Under the pieces are notes generated by a model. That model had not been told where the DNA came from. It did not search any database and saw nothing but the letters and a program-made list of their open reading frames with translations. Below are positions 1-7,553 of a stretch of DNA of 22,068 nucleotides, piece after piece. Origin of the DNA: DATHYU01 sp033722675 (GTDB taxonomy: Bacteria; Actinomycetota; Acidimicrobiia; Spongiisociales; UBA11373). Location of the stretch: NCBI GenBank assembly GCA_033722675.1, contig JAWVYO010000037.1:1-22068 (forward strand), read 5' to 3'. Each line of letters opens with the position of its first letter. The first letter of the stretch is position 1. Both the position numbers and the translations under genes were made by a program.

Positions 1-1
1 C

Positions 2-1702
2 GAGGTGGGTCACGCCATCGCCGAGGGGACCAAGCTCGCCCTCCGACGCACGTGGCGGGCGATCACCGGCGTCTTCAGCGGTCGGCGCCGGCGGCGTCGG
101 CCGGTCGTCACGGTCCGCAACGGCCCCGTCCCGCGCCCGGCGCCCGCCCCCCGGCCCCAGGCGCCGCCGGAGCAGCGGCCGCCCGCCAAGCCCGAGGAGC
201 CGAAGCCCCGTCCGAAGCAGCGGTCCGCGCCGAAGCCGCCGGCCGTCGGTGACTACCAGAAACCGCCGCTCGAGCTGCTGTCGCTGGGCGGGGGCGCCGA
301 CCACAGCAAGCGCATCCTCGACCAGACGGCGCGCGAGCTGGAGGACACGCTCATCCAGCACGGCGTCGACGCCCGGCTGACCCGCATCGTCCCCGGCCCC
401 ACCGTCACCCGGTACGAGATCGAGCTGGCACCGGGCGTGAAGGTGGCGAAGGTGACGGGCCTCGCCCACGACATCGCCTATGCCCTCGCCACGCCGGACG
501 TGCGCATCCTCGCCCCGATCCCCGGCAAGTCGGCCATCGGCGTGGAGGTGCCGAACCGTCGCCGCCAACTGGTCACCCTCGGCGACATCCTGCGCAGTCC
601 CGAGGCGAAGGAGGCAGACCATCCGCTCCAGGTCGGTCTCGGGATGGACATCTCCGGCACGCCGGCGATGCTCCACCTCGCCGAGCTGCCCCACGTCCTC
701 ATCGCCGGGGCCACGGGCGCCGGCAAGTCCTCGTGCATCAACGCCATCGTGACGTCGCTGCTGCTGCGGACCACGCCCGAAGAGGTCCGCCTCATCCTGG
801 TCGACCCCAAGCGGGTGGAGTTGGGCCAGTACAACGACGTGCCGCACCTGCTCACCCGGGTCATCACGAACCCGAAGAAGGCCGTGGACGCCCTCGAGTG
901 GGCGGTGCGCGAGATGGATCGCCGCTACGACCTCCTCGCCGACGCAGGTGTTCGCGACATCGAGGGGTATCACGAGAAGTACGACGTCGGCGAGCTCGAC
1001 GAGGAGCAGTTCGACCGGTTCCCGTTCGTGGTGGTCGTCGTCGACGAGCTCAACGACCTCATGATGGTGGCCGGGCGTGCCGTGGAGGCCGCAGTCGTCC
1101 GCATCGCCCAGATGGCCCGCGCCGTCGGCATCCACCTCGTCATCGCCACCCAGCGTCCGTCGGTCGACGTCATCACCGGCGTCATCAAGGCGAACGTGCC
1201 GTCCCGCCTCGCCTTCTCGGTGGCGTCCCAGGCCGACTCCCGCGTCATCCTCGACACGGGCGGCGCAGAGAAGCTCATCGGCCTCGGCGACATGATCCTC
1301 GTGACGGCGCGGGATCCGAAGCCCGAGCGGGTGCAGGGCGCCTGGGTGGGCGAGGACGAGATCCACGCGGTCGTCGACTGGGTGCGTGATCAACGGAAGG
1401 CCCGGTACGAGCAGGAGGTCTTCGAGTCGGCGCAGGCCCAGGCCGCCGAAGAGGAGGAGTTCGACGGAGAGGACCCCGACATCGTCCGGGCCGCCATCGA
1501 GCTCATCGTCCGCTCCCAGCTGGGGTCGACCTCGATGCTGCAACGGAAGCTGCGGATCGGGTTCGCCCGTGCCGGCAGGGTGATGGACATCCTCGAGCGC
1601 CGGGGGATCGTCGGGCCCGTCGAGGGTTCCAAGGCCCGCGACGTCCTCGTCGCAGAACACGAACTGTCGGAGATCCTCGGCGAGGAGCACGTCGACGCCT
1701 GA
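2..1702 (+). CDS. ftsK: DNA translocase FtsK, C-terminal part (5' end outside window)
   Basis: ATP-driven DNA pump of the FtsK/SpoIIIE family, which moves chromosome ends through the closing division septum. The frame is open to the first base and lacks the N-terminal membrane helices normal for FtsK, so the gene starts upstream; the GTG at 5 is probably an internal codon. Numbering from that GTG, a basic run of arginines (about 27-32) is followed by a Pro/Ala/Lys-rich linker (about 40-80). The alpha and beta motor domains follow, with Walker A GATGAGKS (Lys about 241) and Walker B VVVVVDEL. The conserved block ATQRPSVDVITG precedes the C-terminal winged-helix gamma domain (TSMLQRKLRIGFARAGR), which in this family reads polar KOPS-type sequences. 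In many bacteria ftsK lies close to rimO, cinA and recA; here about 7 kb of metabolic genes intervene. Confidence 0.95.
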   Translation, partial: EVGHAIAEGTKLALRRTWRAITGVFSGRRRRRRPVVTVRNGPVPRPAPAPRPQAPPEQRPPAKPEEPKPRPKQRSAPKPPAVGDYQKPPLELLSLGGGADHSKRILDQTARELEDTLIQHGVDARLTRIVPGPTVTRYEIELAPGVKVAKVTGLAHDIAYALATPDVRILAPIPGKSAIGVEVPNRRRQLVTLGDILRSPEAKEADHPLQVGLGMDISGTPAMLHLAELPHVLIAGATGAGKSSCINAIVTSLLLRTTPEEVRLILVDPKRVELGQYNDVPHLLTRVITNPKKAVDALEWAVREMDRRYDLLADAGVRDIEGYHEKYDVGELDEEQFDRFPFVVVVVDELNDLMMVAGRAVEAAVVRIAQMARAVGIHLVIATQRPSVDVITGVIKANVPSRLAFSVASQADSRVILDTGGAEKLIGLGDMILVTARDPKPERVQGAWVGEDEIHAVVDWVRDQRKARYEQEVFESAQAQAAEEEEFDGEDPDIVRAAIELIVRSQLGSTSMLQRKLRIGFARAGRVMDILERRGIVGPVEGSKARDVLVAEHELSEILGEEHVDA

Positions 1703-1713
1703 CGACGGCCCGG

Positions 1714-1719
1714 TACGAT
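1714..1719 (+). promoter_or_regulatory. Candidate -10 element before pabB-pabC
   Basis: TACGAT fits the actinobacterial TANNNT -10 and lies 10 nt before the ATG of the next gene, inside the 27-nt gap after ftsK. I see no convincing -35 and no Shine-Dalgarno sequence, so the transcript would be leaderless or nearly so. Confidence 0.45.
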
Positions 1720-1729
1720 CCGGTGCCCG

Positions 1730-3445
1730 ATGTCCGTCTCCGCCCGCTTCGACGATCTCGTGTCGGGCCGCTCGTTCCGGCTCGACACACCCGCGGCGAC
1801 GTGGACGGCGGGGTCGCTCGACGACGTCTCCGGCGCCCTCCGGCGGGTGGAGCACGAGGCGAGGGCGGGCCGGTGGGTCGCCGGGTTCGTGTCCTACGAG
1901 GCCGCACCCGGCCTCGACCCGGCGCTGCGGACCCGGCAGTCCGATCCTGACCTGCCGCTCGCCTGGTTCGCGGCCTTCGAGGAGCATGTCGACGTCCCCG
2001 CCCCGCCGCGCGTGGATGCCGCCGATGTCACGTGGACCGCCGACGTCGACGCGGAGCACCACGCTGCGGCGGTCGCCGACGTCCGGGAGCGCATCGCCGC
2101 GGGGATCACGTACCAGGTGAACCTCACCCACCGGCTCACCGGGAACGTCGCCGATCCTGCATCCCTGTACGCGGCGATGCTCCACGGTCAGCGGCCCGCC
2201 TACGGGGCATTGCTCGACACCGGCGACCACGTCGTGGCGAGCGCCTCGCCCGAACTGTTCTTCGACCTCGACGGCGACGCGCTCACGACGCGTCCGATGA
2301 AGGGGACGATCGGCCGGGGCCGGTGGTCGGCGGAGGACGAGGCGCGCCGGGAGGATCTGGCGGGTTCGGAGAAGGACCGGGCGGAGAACCTGATGATCGT
2401 CGACCTGCTTCGCAACGATCTGGGCCGGATCGCCCGCTTCGGCACGGTGCGCGTCGACGATCTGTTCGCCATCGAACGCTACGAGACGGTCTGGCAGATG
2501 ACGTCGACGATATCGGCGCGGGCGCGGGCGGACGTGGGACTCGTCGACGTGTTCACGGCGCTGTTCCCCTGCGGATCGGTGACGGGAGCCCCGAAGTCCT
2601 CGACGATGGCCATCATCGCCGAGCTCGAAGACCGGCCGCGGGGCGTCTACTGCGGCGCCGTCGGCGTCGTCGAGCCGGGGATGGGGCGTGCGGTCTTCTC
2701 GGTGCCCATCCGCACCGTCGTCGTCGACCGGGAGGGGGACGCCGTCTACGGCACGGGCGGCGGCATCACGTGGGACTCGAGCGCCACGGGGGAGTGGGAC
2801 GAGGCGGAGGTGAAGGCGCGTGTCCTCGTCGCCCGCCGCCCGGCCTTCGCGTTGTTGGAGACCCTCCGTCTGGACGCCTCGGGCTACCACGCCCTGGGCG
2901 ACCATCTCGACCGCCTGGCGGCGTCGGCCCGCTACTTCGGCCGCACCGTCGACCTGGACGCCGTCCGTCACGCCCTGGCGGCCGTCGAGGCGGAGCCGCC
3001 GGTGGTCGTGCGACTCACCGTCGACGCCGACGGCGCGATCGGGGTGGCGCCCCGGCCGCTGCCGGAGGCCGACGGGCCGGTGCGTCTCGCCGTCGACCCC
3101 GAACCGATCGACCGGCACGACCCCTTCCGGTTCCACAAGACCACCCACCGCACGATGTACGAGGAGGCCTCGAAGCGCTTCCCCGAGGCGGACGACGTCG
3201 TCGCGGTCGACGAGCGGGGCCAGGCCGTCGAGACGACCATCGGCAACCTCGTCGTGCTCGTGGACGGCGAGTGGCGGACCCCGCCCCTCGACGCCGGATG
3301 CCTCCCCGGGATCGAGCGCGCCCGGCTGCTCCGGGCGGGCGACGTGGTCGAGGCGCCGGTCACCGTCGACGACCTGCGCCGGGCCGAGGCGATCGAGGTG
3401 GTCAACTCGGTGCGCGGCCGCCGGGCGGCGGTGCTCGTCGACTGA
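1730..3445 (+). CDS. pabB: Bifunctional aminodeoxychorismate synthase component I / 4-amino-4-deoxychorismate lyase (PabB-PabC fusion)
   Basis: This 571-residue protein covers two folate-pathway steps: chorismate amination to aminodeoxychorismate, then pyruvate release to give p-aminobenzoate. Residues about 100-370 form the chorismate-binding domain. PMKGT (Lys about 191) carries the lysine that marks PabB rather than anthranilate synthase TrpE, and SEKDRAENLMIVDLLRNDLG and FPCGSVTGAPK are family blocks. Residues about 380-571 are a fold-type IV PLP aminotransferase domain. FHKTTHR (Lys about 470) holds the candidate PLP lysine, and ETTIGNLV and PGIERARLL fit PabC-like lyases. The glutamine amidotransferase PabA is not in the window. 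The ATG at 1730 was chosen because it follows a -10-like element and gives the full N-terminal domain. It could also be called pabBC. Confidence 0.92.
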   Translation: MSVSARFDDLVSGRSFRLDTPAATWTAGSLDDVSGALRRVEHEARAGRWVAGFVSYEAAPGLDPALRTRQSDPDLPLAWFAAFEEHVDVPAPPRVDAADVTWTADVDAEHHAAAVADVRERIAAGITYQVNLTHRLTGNVADPASLYAAMLHGQRPAYGALLDTGDHVVASASPELFFDLDGDALTTRPMKGTIGRGRWSAEDEARREDLAGSEKDRAENLMIVDLLRNDLGRIARFGTVRVDDLFAIERYETVWQMTSTISARARADVGLVDVFTALFPCGSVTGAPKSSTMAIIAELEDRPRGVYCGAVGVVEPGMGRAVFSVPIRTVVVDREGDAVYGTGGGITWDSSATGEWDEAEVKARVLVARRPAFALLETLRLDASGYHALGDHLDRLAASARYFGRTVDLDAVRHALAAVEAEPPVVVRLTVDADGAIGVAPRPLPEADGPVRLAVDPEPIDRHDPFRFHKTTHRTMYEEASKRFPEADDVVAVDERGQAVETTIGNLVVLVDGEWRTPPLDAGCLPGIERARLLRAGDVVEAPVTVDDLRRAEAIEVVNSVRGRRAAVLVD

Positions 3446-3470
3446 CGGCCGTGGGCCCCCGCGGCATCGG

Positions 3471-3476
3471 TAGCCT
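3471..3476 (+). promoter_or_regulatory. Candidate -10 element before the dehydrogenase operon
   Basis: TAGCCT (TANNNT) lies 9 nt before the ATG at 3486 in the 40-nt gap after pabB-pabC. No Shine-Dalgarno sequence and no clear -35 are visible. The position matches the elements before pabB and rimO. Confidence 0.35.
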
Positions 3477-3485
3477 GGCGGTCCG

Positions 3486-4526
3486 ATGGAACCCTTCCAG
3501 ATCCTCGCCCCCGACGGCACCGTCACGGGGGACCCCGGCGTCGACCTCGACCAGGCCCGCTTCCTGTTCTCGGCGATGGTGGCGGCCCGCGCCTACGACC
3601 GGAAGGGATCGGCCCTCCAACGCCAGGGTCGCCTTGCCACGTACGCCCCCTTCGAGGGGCAGGAGGCGGCCCAGGTCGGCGCCACCGCCGCGCTGCGATC
3701 CGACGACTGGCTCGTGGCCACGTACCGGGACGCCGCCGCCATGTGGATGCAGGGATACCCGTGGGTGAACCTCCTCCTCGGGCGGATGGGCGACGAGCGC
3801 GGCGGCCAGGCGCCGGAGGGCGTCAACGTGCTGCCGCCTTCCATCACCGTGGGCGGCCACATGATCCACGCCGTCGGCATCGCCTGGGCCGAGCGGCTCC
3901 AGGGCACCGATCGGGTCGCGCTCACCACCTTCGGGGACGGCGCCACGTCGGAGGGTGACTTCCACGAGGCCATGAACTTCGCCGCCGTCTACGAGGCGCC
4001 GGTGGTGTTCCTCTGCCAGAACAACGGCTGGGCGATCTCACTGCCGCGGGAGCGCCAGACCCGCGCCGACACCCTGGCCGACAAGGCGGTCGGCTACGGG
4101 ATGCCCGGGATGGTCGTCGACGGCAACGACGTGTTCGCGGTGGGGGTGGCCGTGGGCGACGCCGTGGCGCGGGCGCGATCGGGGGACGGGCCGACCTTCG
4201 TGGAGGCCCTCACGTATCGGGTCGGGCCGCACACGACCGCCGACGATCCCGGCCGGTATCGGACCGACGACGAGGCCGAAGAGTGGCGGGGACGAGACCC
4301 CATCGACCGACTCCGCCGCTACCTCCGCGATCGGGACGCCTGGACGCAGGCGTGGGAGGACGGCGTCGCCGAGGAGGTGGCCGCCGAGGTCGAGGCGGCC
4401 GTGGAGGAGGGCGAGGCCCTCGAACCCTTCGCCCCCGGGGAGATCTTCGAGGGCATGTTCGAGCGGACCACGGCGGTGCTCGAGGCGCAGCGCGCCGCGC
4501 TGCTGCGGGATCTGGGGGAGGGTTGA
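3486..4526 (+). CDS. pdhA: Pyruvate/branched-chain 2-oxoacid dehydrogenase E1 component, alpha subunit
   Basis: Thiamine-diphosphate-dependent E1 alpha subunit (346 residues), which with the next gene product decarboxylates a 2-oxoacid and passes the acyl group to lipoyl-E2. The ThDP/Mg motif is clear: GDGATSEGDFHEAMNF begins near residue 150, and the matching asparagines are in LCQNNGWAIS (about 179-180), a GDG-X26-NN spacing. YRVGPHTTADDPGRYR near residue 240 is the phosphorylation-loop-like segment of the family. The alpha/beta split and the operon with E2 fit both pyruvate dehydrogenases and branched-chain 2-oxoacid dehydrogenases; substrate choice cannot be read from this sequence. The stop overlaps the next start (TGATG). 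No E3 (lpd) is present in the window. Confidence 0.9.
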   Translation: MEPFQILAPDGTVTGDPGVDLDQARFLFSAMVAARAYDRKGSALQRQGRLATYAPFEGQEAAQVGATAALRSDDWLVATYRDAAAMWMQGYPWVNLLLGRMGDERGGQAPEGVNVLPPSITVGGHMIHAVGIAWAERLQGTDRVALTTFGDGATSEGDFHEAMNFAAVYEAPVVFLCQNNGWAISLPRERQTRADTLADKAVGYGMPGMVVDGNDVFAVGVAVGDAVARARSGDGPTFVEALTYRVGPHTTADDPGRYRTDDEAEEWRGRDPIDRLRRYLRDRDAWTQAWEDGVAEEVAAEVEAAVEEGEALEPFAPGEIFEGMFERTTAVLEAQRAALLRDLGEG

Positions 4527-5503
4527 TGGCCGAACTGACCATGGCCCGGGCCCTCAACCAGGCGCTCGACGAGATCCTCGGTGCCGACGACCGGGCGATC
4601 GTGCTCGGCGAGGACGTCGGGCGCACCGGCGGCGTCTTCCGGGTCACCGACGGGCTCCAGGAGCGGCACGGCGAGGAGCGGGTGGTCGACACCCCCGTCG
4701 CCGAGTCCGGGATCGTCGGCGCGGCCTTCGGCATGGCGATCGCCGGGATGCGCCCCATCGCCGAGATCCAGTTCCTCGGCTTCTCCTACCCGGCCTTCGA
4801 CCAGATCGTGAGCCACGTCGGCCGCATCCGGAACCGATCCCGGCATCGCTTCACCGCCCCCATGGTGATCCGCATGCCCTACGGGGGCGGGATCGGCGCG
4901 GCGGAGCACCACAGCGAGTCGTCGGAGGCCATCTACGCCCACACCCCCGGCGTCAAGGTGGTGGTGCCGTCGAGCCCCGCCGACGCCAAGGGGCTCCTCC
5001 ACGCCGCCCACGACGACCCCGACCCCGTCATCGTGCTCGAGCCGATCCGCGCCTACCGGTCGATCAAGGAGGAGGTGCCGGAGGGCCGGTTCAGGGTGCC
5101 CATCGGCGAGGCCGCCGTCGTGGCCGAGGGATCCGACGTGACCCTCGTCTCCTACGGGGCCATGCTGCGCGAGGCGCTGCGGGCGGCCGAGGCGCTGGAC
5201 GACGAAGGGGTCTCGGCCGAGGTCGTCGACCTCCGCACGCTGGCGCCCCTCGACGCGGACACGGTGGTCGCTTCGGTCCGGAAGACCGGGCGGTGCGTGG
5301 CCGTGGTCGAGGCGCACCGGACGGCGTCCATCGCCTCCGAGGTCGCCGCGATCGTGGGCGAGCGGGCCCTCTACTCGCTCCTCGCCCCCGTCGAGCGGGT
5401 CACCGGCTGGGACGTGGTCGTGCCACTGAAGCGGTCGGAGGCCTACCACGTTCCCGATGTCGGGCGTATCGTCGCGGCGGCCCGCCGCACCCTGGAGGCC
5501 TGA
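4526..5503 (+). CDS. pdhB: Pyruvate/branched-chain 2-oxoacid dehydrogenase E1 component, beta subunit
   Basis: E1 beta subunit (325 residues), which forms the alpha2beta2 E1 enzyme with the preceding gene product. Family blocks are LGEDVGRTGGVFRVTDGL near residue 27, VVDTPVAESGIVGAAFGMA near 50, and PYGGGIGAAEHHSESSEA near 115. EPIRAYRS comes before the C-terminal transketolase-like domain, which contains DLRTLAPLD. The ATG shares one base with the pdhA stop, and a purine-rich GGGGGAGG lies just upstream, so translation is probably coupled. In many such operons this subunit governs subunit and E2 contacts. The symbol pdhB is used for convenience; bkdB-type naming is equally possible. Confidence 0.9.
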   Translation: MAELTMARALNQALDEILGADDRAIVLGEDVGRTGGVFRVTDGLQERHGEERVVDTPVAESGIVGAAFGMAIAGMRPIAEIQFLGFSYPAFDQIVSHVGRIRNRSRHRFTAPMVIRMPYGGGIGAAEHHSESSEAIYAHTPGVKVVVPSSPADAKGLLHAAHDDPDPVIVLEPIRAYRSIKEEVPEGRFRVPIGEAAVVAEGSDVTLVSYGAMLREALRAAEALDDEGVSAEVVDLRTLAPLDADTVVASVRKTGRCVAVVEAHRTASIASEVAAIVGERALYSLLAPVERVTGWDVVVPLKRSEAYHVPDVGRIVAAARRTLEA

Positions 5504-6648
5504 TGGCGTTCGAGTTCCACCTGCCCGACATCGGCGAGGGCCTGGCCGAGGCCGTGGTGGTCCGCTGGGTGGTCTCGGTGGGCGAGCGGGTCGGCCTCGA
5601 CGAACCGATCGTCGAGCTGGAGACCGACAAGGCGGTGACCGAGATCCCGGCCCCGCGGGCCGGCGTGGTGCTGCATCACGGCGCCGCCGAGGGCGAGACG
5701 ATCGAGGTGGACGACCTGCTCGTCGTCATCGGCGAGGAGGGGGAGACCTGGTCGCCCGACGCCCCGACGGTCGACGTCGCGATCGAGACGAGTCCGGCCG
5801 ACGAGCCGCCACCCGAGGCGGCCCCCATCGTGGGCACCCTGGACGAGGGGACCGATCGGATCGAGGCGCTCCCTGCGGTCCGGCGCCTGGCCACCGAGCT
5901 GGGGGTCGATCTCGCCGCCGTGTCGGGCACGGGTCCCGGCGGCCGGATCACCCGCGGCGACGTCGAGGCCGTTGCGGAGGACGCCGGGCCCACCCGGAGG
6001 GAGCGCATGTCGCCCACCCGGCGTGCCATCGCCCGGAACCTCCAGCGGGCCTGGCAGGAGATCCCCCACGTGTGGACGTACGCCGACGCGGCCGCCGGTC
6101 CGCTCCTCGAGAAGCGGGAGGCGCTGGCCGTTCCGGGCGTGCCCCTGCCCATCGAGGCGCTCGTCGCCGAAGCGGTGCTCCCGCTCCTCGCCGAGTATCC
6201 GGCGTTCAACGCGTCGGTGGACGGCGACGCCATCGTCTACCGCGAGCACTACGACCTCGGGGTGGCGGTGGACGGCCCCGAGGGGCTCGTGGTCGCCGTC
6301 GTCCGCAGCGCCGACTCGCTCGACGGCCACGACCTCGCCGCCGAGATCGTGCGCCTCGCCGAGGCGGTCAGGGACCGGTCCATCGACGCCGCCGACCTCC
6401 GGGGTCAGACCTTCACGCTGTCGAACATCGGCGCGGTCGGCGGCGGCTACGGCACGCCGATCGTGCCGCTCGGCACGACAGCGATCCTGTCGCTCGGTCG
6501 GGCCACCGACCGGGCGGTGGTCCGTGACGGGTCGGTGGTGGCCGAGCGGCGCATGCCGTTGACCCTCGCCTACGACCACCGGGCGATCGACGGCGCCCTG
6601 GGGCGGCGGTTCCTCGGAGCGGTGGTCGACGCCATCGAGGGCCTCTGA
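5503..6648 (+). CDS. pdhC: Dihydrolipoamide acyltransferase (E2) of the 2-oxoacid dehydrogenase complex
   Basis: E2 core of the complex (381 residues), which takes the acyl group from E1 on a swinging lipoyl arm and transfers it to CoA. Three domains are visible. A single N-terminal lipoyl domain has ELETDKAVTEI, with the lipoylated lysine at residue 43. A peripheral-subunit-binding domain lies at about 120-160 (ALPAVRRLATELGVD, GTGPGGRITRGDV). The C-terminal catalytic domain carries YDHRAIDGALG, with the active-site His at 359 and Asp at 363. Having only one lipoyl domain makes it shorter than proteobacterial E2. The ATG overlaps the pdhB stop by one base, and the stop overlaps the next gene in the same TGATG manner. 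Confidence 0.92.
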   Translation: MAFEFHLPDIGEGLAEAVVVRWVVSVGERVGLDEPIVELETDKAVTEIPAPRAGVVLHHGAAEGETIEVDDLLVVIGEEGETWSPDAPTVDVAIETSPADEPPPEAAPIVGTLDEGTDRIEALPAVRRLATELGVDLAAVSGTGPGGRITRGDVEAVAEDAGPTRRERMSPTRRAIARNLQRAWQEIPHVWTYADAAAGPLLEKREALAVPGVPLPIEALVAEAVLPLLAEYPAFNASVDGDAIVYREHYDLGVAVDGPEGLVVAVVRSADSLDGHDLAAEIVRLAEAVRDRSIDAADLRGQTFTLSNIGAVGGGYGTPIVPLGTTAILSLGRATDRAVVRDGSVVAERRMPLTLAYDHRAIDGALGRRFLGAVVDAIEGL

Positions 6649-7034
6649 TGGCCGAGCTCGACCGCATCCTGGAGGAGCTGCGTTGGATCCGGGACCGCCT
6701 CGACGACGTCACCGACGCCGAGGAGCGGGATCGTCTGGAGACCCGCCGGGACGAGCTGCGGGTGGCCGCACAGCTGGCGATGCCGGGGACGCCGGCCTCC
6801 GTGGACCAGGTGCGTCGGGAGCTGGAGGCGGCCGAACGGCGGCTCGACGACCTCCTGAAGCGCCGCATCGACGTCGTCCGGCAGGCCGGCGGATCGATGG
6901 GCGGCGACTTCGGCTTCACCGCCGACGCCATGAAGATCAATCGTGAGATCGACAAGGCCCAGGACCGCACCGGCCTCGAGGCCAGGATCAGGGCCCTCCG
7001 AGCTCGCCTCCAGGAGCTCGAGCGCGAGTCGTAG
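6648..7034 (+). CDS. Small charged coiled-coil protein, unknown function
   Basis: I do not recognise this 128-residue protein. It is rich in Arg, Glu, Asp and Leu with heptad-like spacing in two blocks: residues 1-45 (ELDRILEELRWIRDRLDDV) and about 95-128 (EARIRALRARLQELERES). Between them is a glycine-rich break, GGSMGGDFGFTADAM, at about 82-96. There is no signal peptide or membrane segment, so it is probably cytosolic. Its ATG overlaps the E2 stop by one base (TGATG), exactly like the two junctions upstream, so it is very likely the fourth cistron of the dehydrogenase operon. A scaffold or assembly role for the complex is only a guess from position. Confidence 0.8.
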   Translation: MAELDRILEELRWIRDRLDDVTDAEERDRLETRRDELRVAAQLAMPGTPASVDQVRRELEAAERRLDDLLKRRIDVVRQAGGSMGGDFGFTADAMKINREIDKAQDRTGLEARIRALRARLQELERES

Positions 7035-7060
7035 GCCCTCTAAGGCCCGCTGAACCGACG

Positions 7061-7087
7061 GCGGGGCACCCATTGGGGGCGTCCCGC
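7061..7087. terminator. Imperfect inverted repeat between convergent genes
   Basis: GCGGG at 7061-7065 pairs with CCCGC at 7083-7087, with further partial C/G pairing inside. It lies in the 69-nt gap between the end of the + operon (7034) and the end of the minus gene (7104), where a bidirectional terminator would be expected. No T-tract is present, so the call is weak. Confidence 0.25.
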
Positions 7088-7103
7088 TGCTCGCCCCTCG
7101 TCG

Positions 7104-7430
7104 TCAGGCCACCATGACGACGACGAAGCTGAAGATCGCCGTCAGCGCCGTGAGCGATCCGACCGTCAGCGTGGAGTAGATGCGGAGCTGATCCCGCATG
7201 GCCTCGTGGATGCCCCGGATCTCGGTCCGGAGCGTCTCGTTCACGGAGCCGATCTCGGTGCGGAGATCCGAGCGGAACTCGGACCGGACAGCCGCGAACT
7301 CGGATCGGACGGCGGCGAACTCGGACCGGACGTCGGCGAAGCCGGATCGCATCTCGGAGGCGAGTTCGTCGATGCGCACGTCCAGGCGGTCGATGTCGCC
7401 CTTCGTGGCGATCTGATCGGATGGGTGCAT
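7104..7430 (-). CDS. Tail-anchored coiled-coil membrane protein with heptad repeats
   Basis: This 108-residue protein has a long amphipathic helix and a single C-terminal membrane segment (YSTLTVGSLTALTAIFSFVV), so it is probably tail-anchored. Near the middle, units of the form VRSEFAA are repeated in 7-residue steps (FADVRSEF, FAAVRSEF, FAAVRSEF), followed by LRTEI-type heptads, all typical of a parallel coiled coil. The layout recalls DUF1640/CCDC90-type proteins, but I cannot confirm family membership. The ATG at 7430 was chosen because GGGAG lies about 7 nt upstream. A GTG at 7475 would add 15 residues but has a poorer ribosome site. A promoter-like GTCACAC motif lies upstream near 7530-7550. 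Confidence 0.75.
   Translation of the reverse strand: MHPSDQIATKGDIDRLDVRIDELASEMRSGFADVRSEFAAVRSEFAAVRSEFRSDLRTEIGSVNETLRTEIRGIHEAMRDQLRIYSTLTVGSLTALTAIFSFVVVMVA
7270..7353. repeat. 21-bp tandem repeat, about four units, inside the coiled-coil gene
   Basis: Four consecutive 21-bp units at 7270-7290, 7291-7311, 7312-7332 and 7333-7353 share a gcgaactcggaycggac-like core and encode the repeated heptads. The two middle units differ at only two bases. This fits recent duplication within a coiled-coil coding region, a site where copy number could vary by slippage. Confidence 0.75.
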
Positions 7431-7529
7431 CGGCAGGCTCCCGATCAAGGTGTCCGCGTGCTCACGGCCGAGCACGTCCTGGAGCCGATGGTACAGAGCG
7501 CGGCGTTGGGATTCGGTGGTCCTGGTGCA

Positions 7530-7552
7530 CCGATATCACGGCGGTGTGACGG
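7530..7552 (-). promoter_or_regulatory. Weak RecA-NDp-like promoter candidate upstream of the coiled-coil gene
   Basis: Read on the minus strand, GTCACAC is followed by 8 nt and then TATCGG. This is the same layout as the candidates before recA and the LysM gene, but the final T of TANNNT is missing at that exact register (TATCGGT has one extra base). It begins just past the hisN stop, about 100 nt before the ATG at 7430, in a gap where a promoter is expected. Confidence 0.3.
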
Positions 7553-7553
7553 G

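Noticed and set aside
5..7. GTG at 5 as the true start of ftsK
   Set aside because: The frame is open upstream and the membrane-spanning N-terminus is missing, so the gene most likely begins outside the window.
2028..2050. TGTCACGTG in pabB, resembling the RecA-NDp -35
   Set aside because: No TANNNT follows at 8 nt and it lies inside coding sequence.
7473..7475. GTG as the start of the tail-anchored coiled-coil gene
   Set aside because: The ribosome site is poor compared with GGGAG before the ATG at 7430, and the added residues look unlike the rest.
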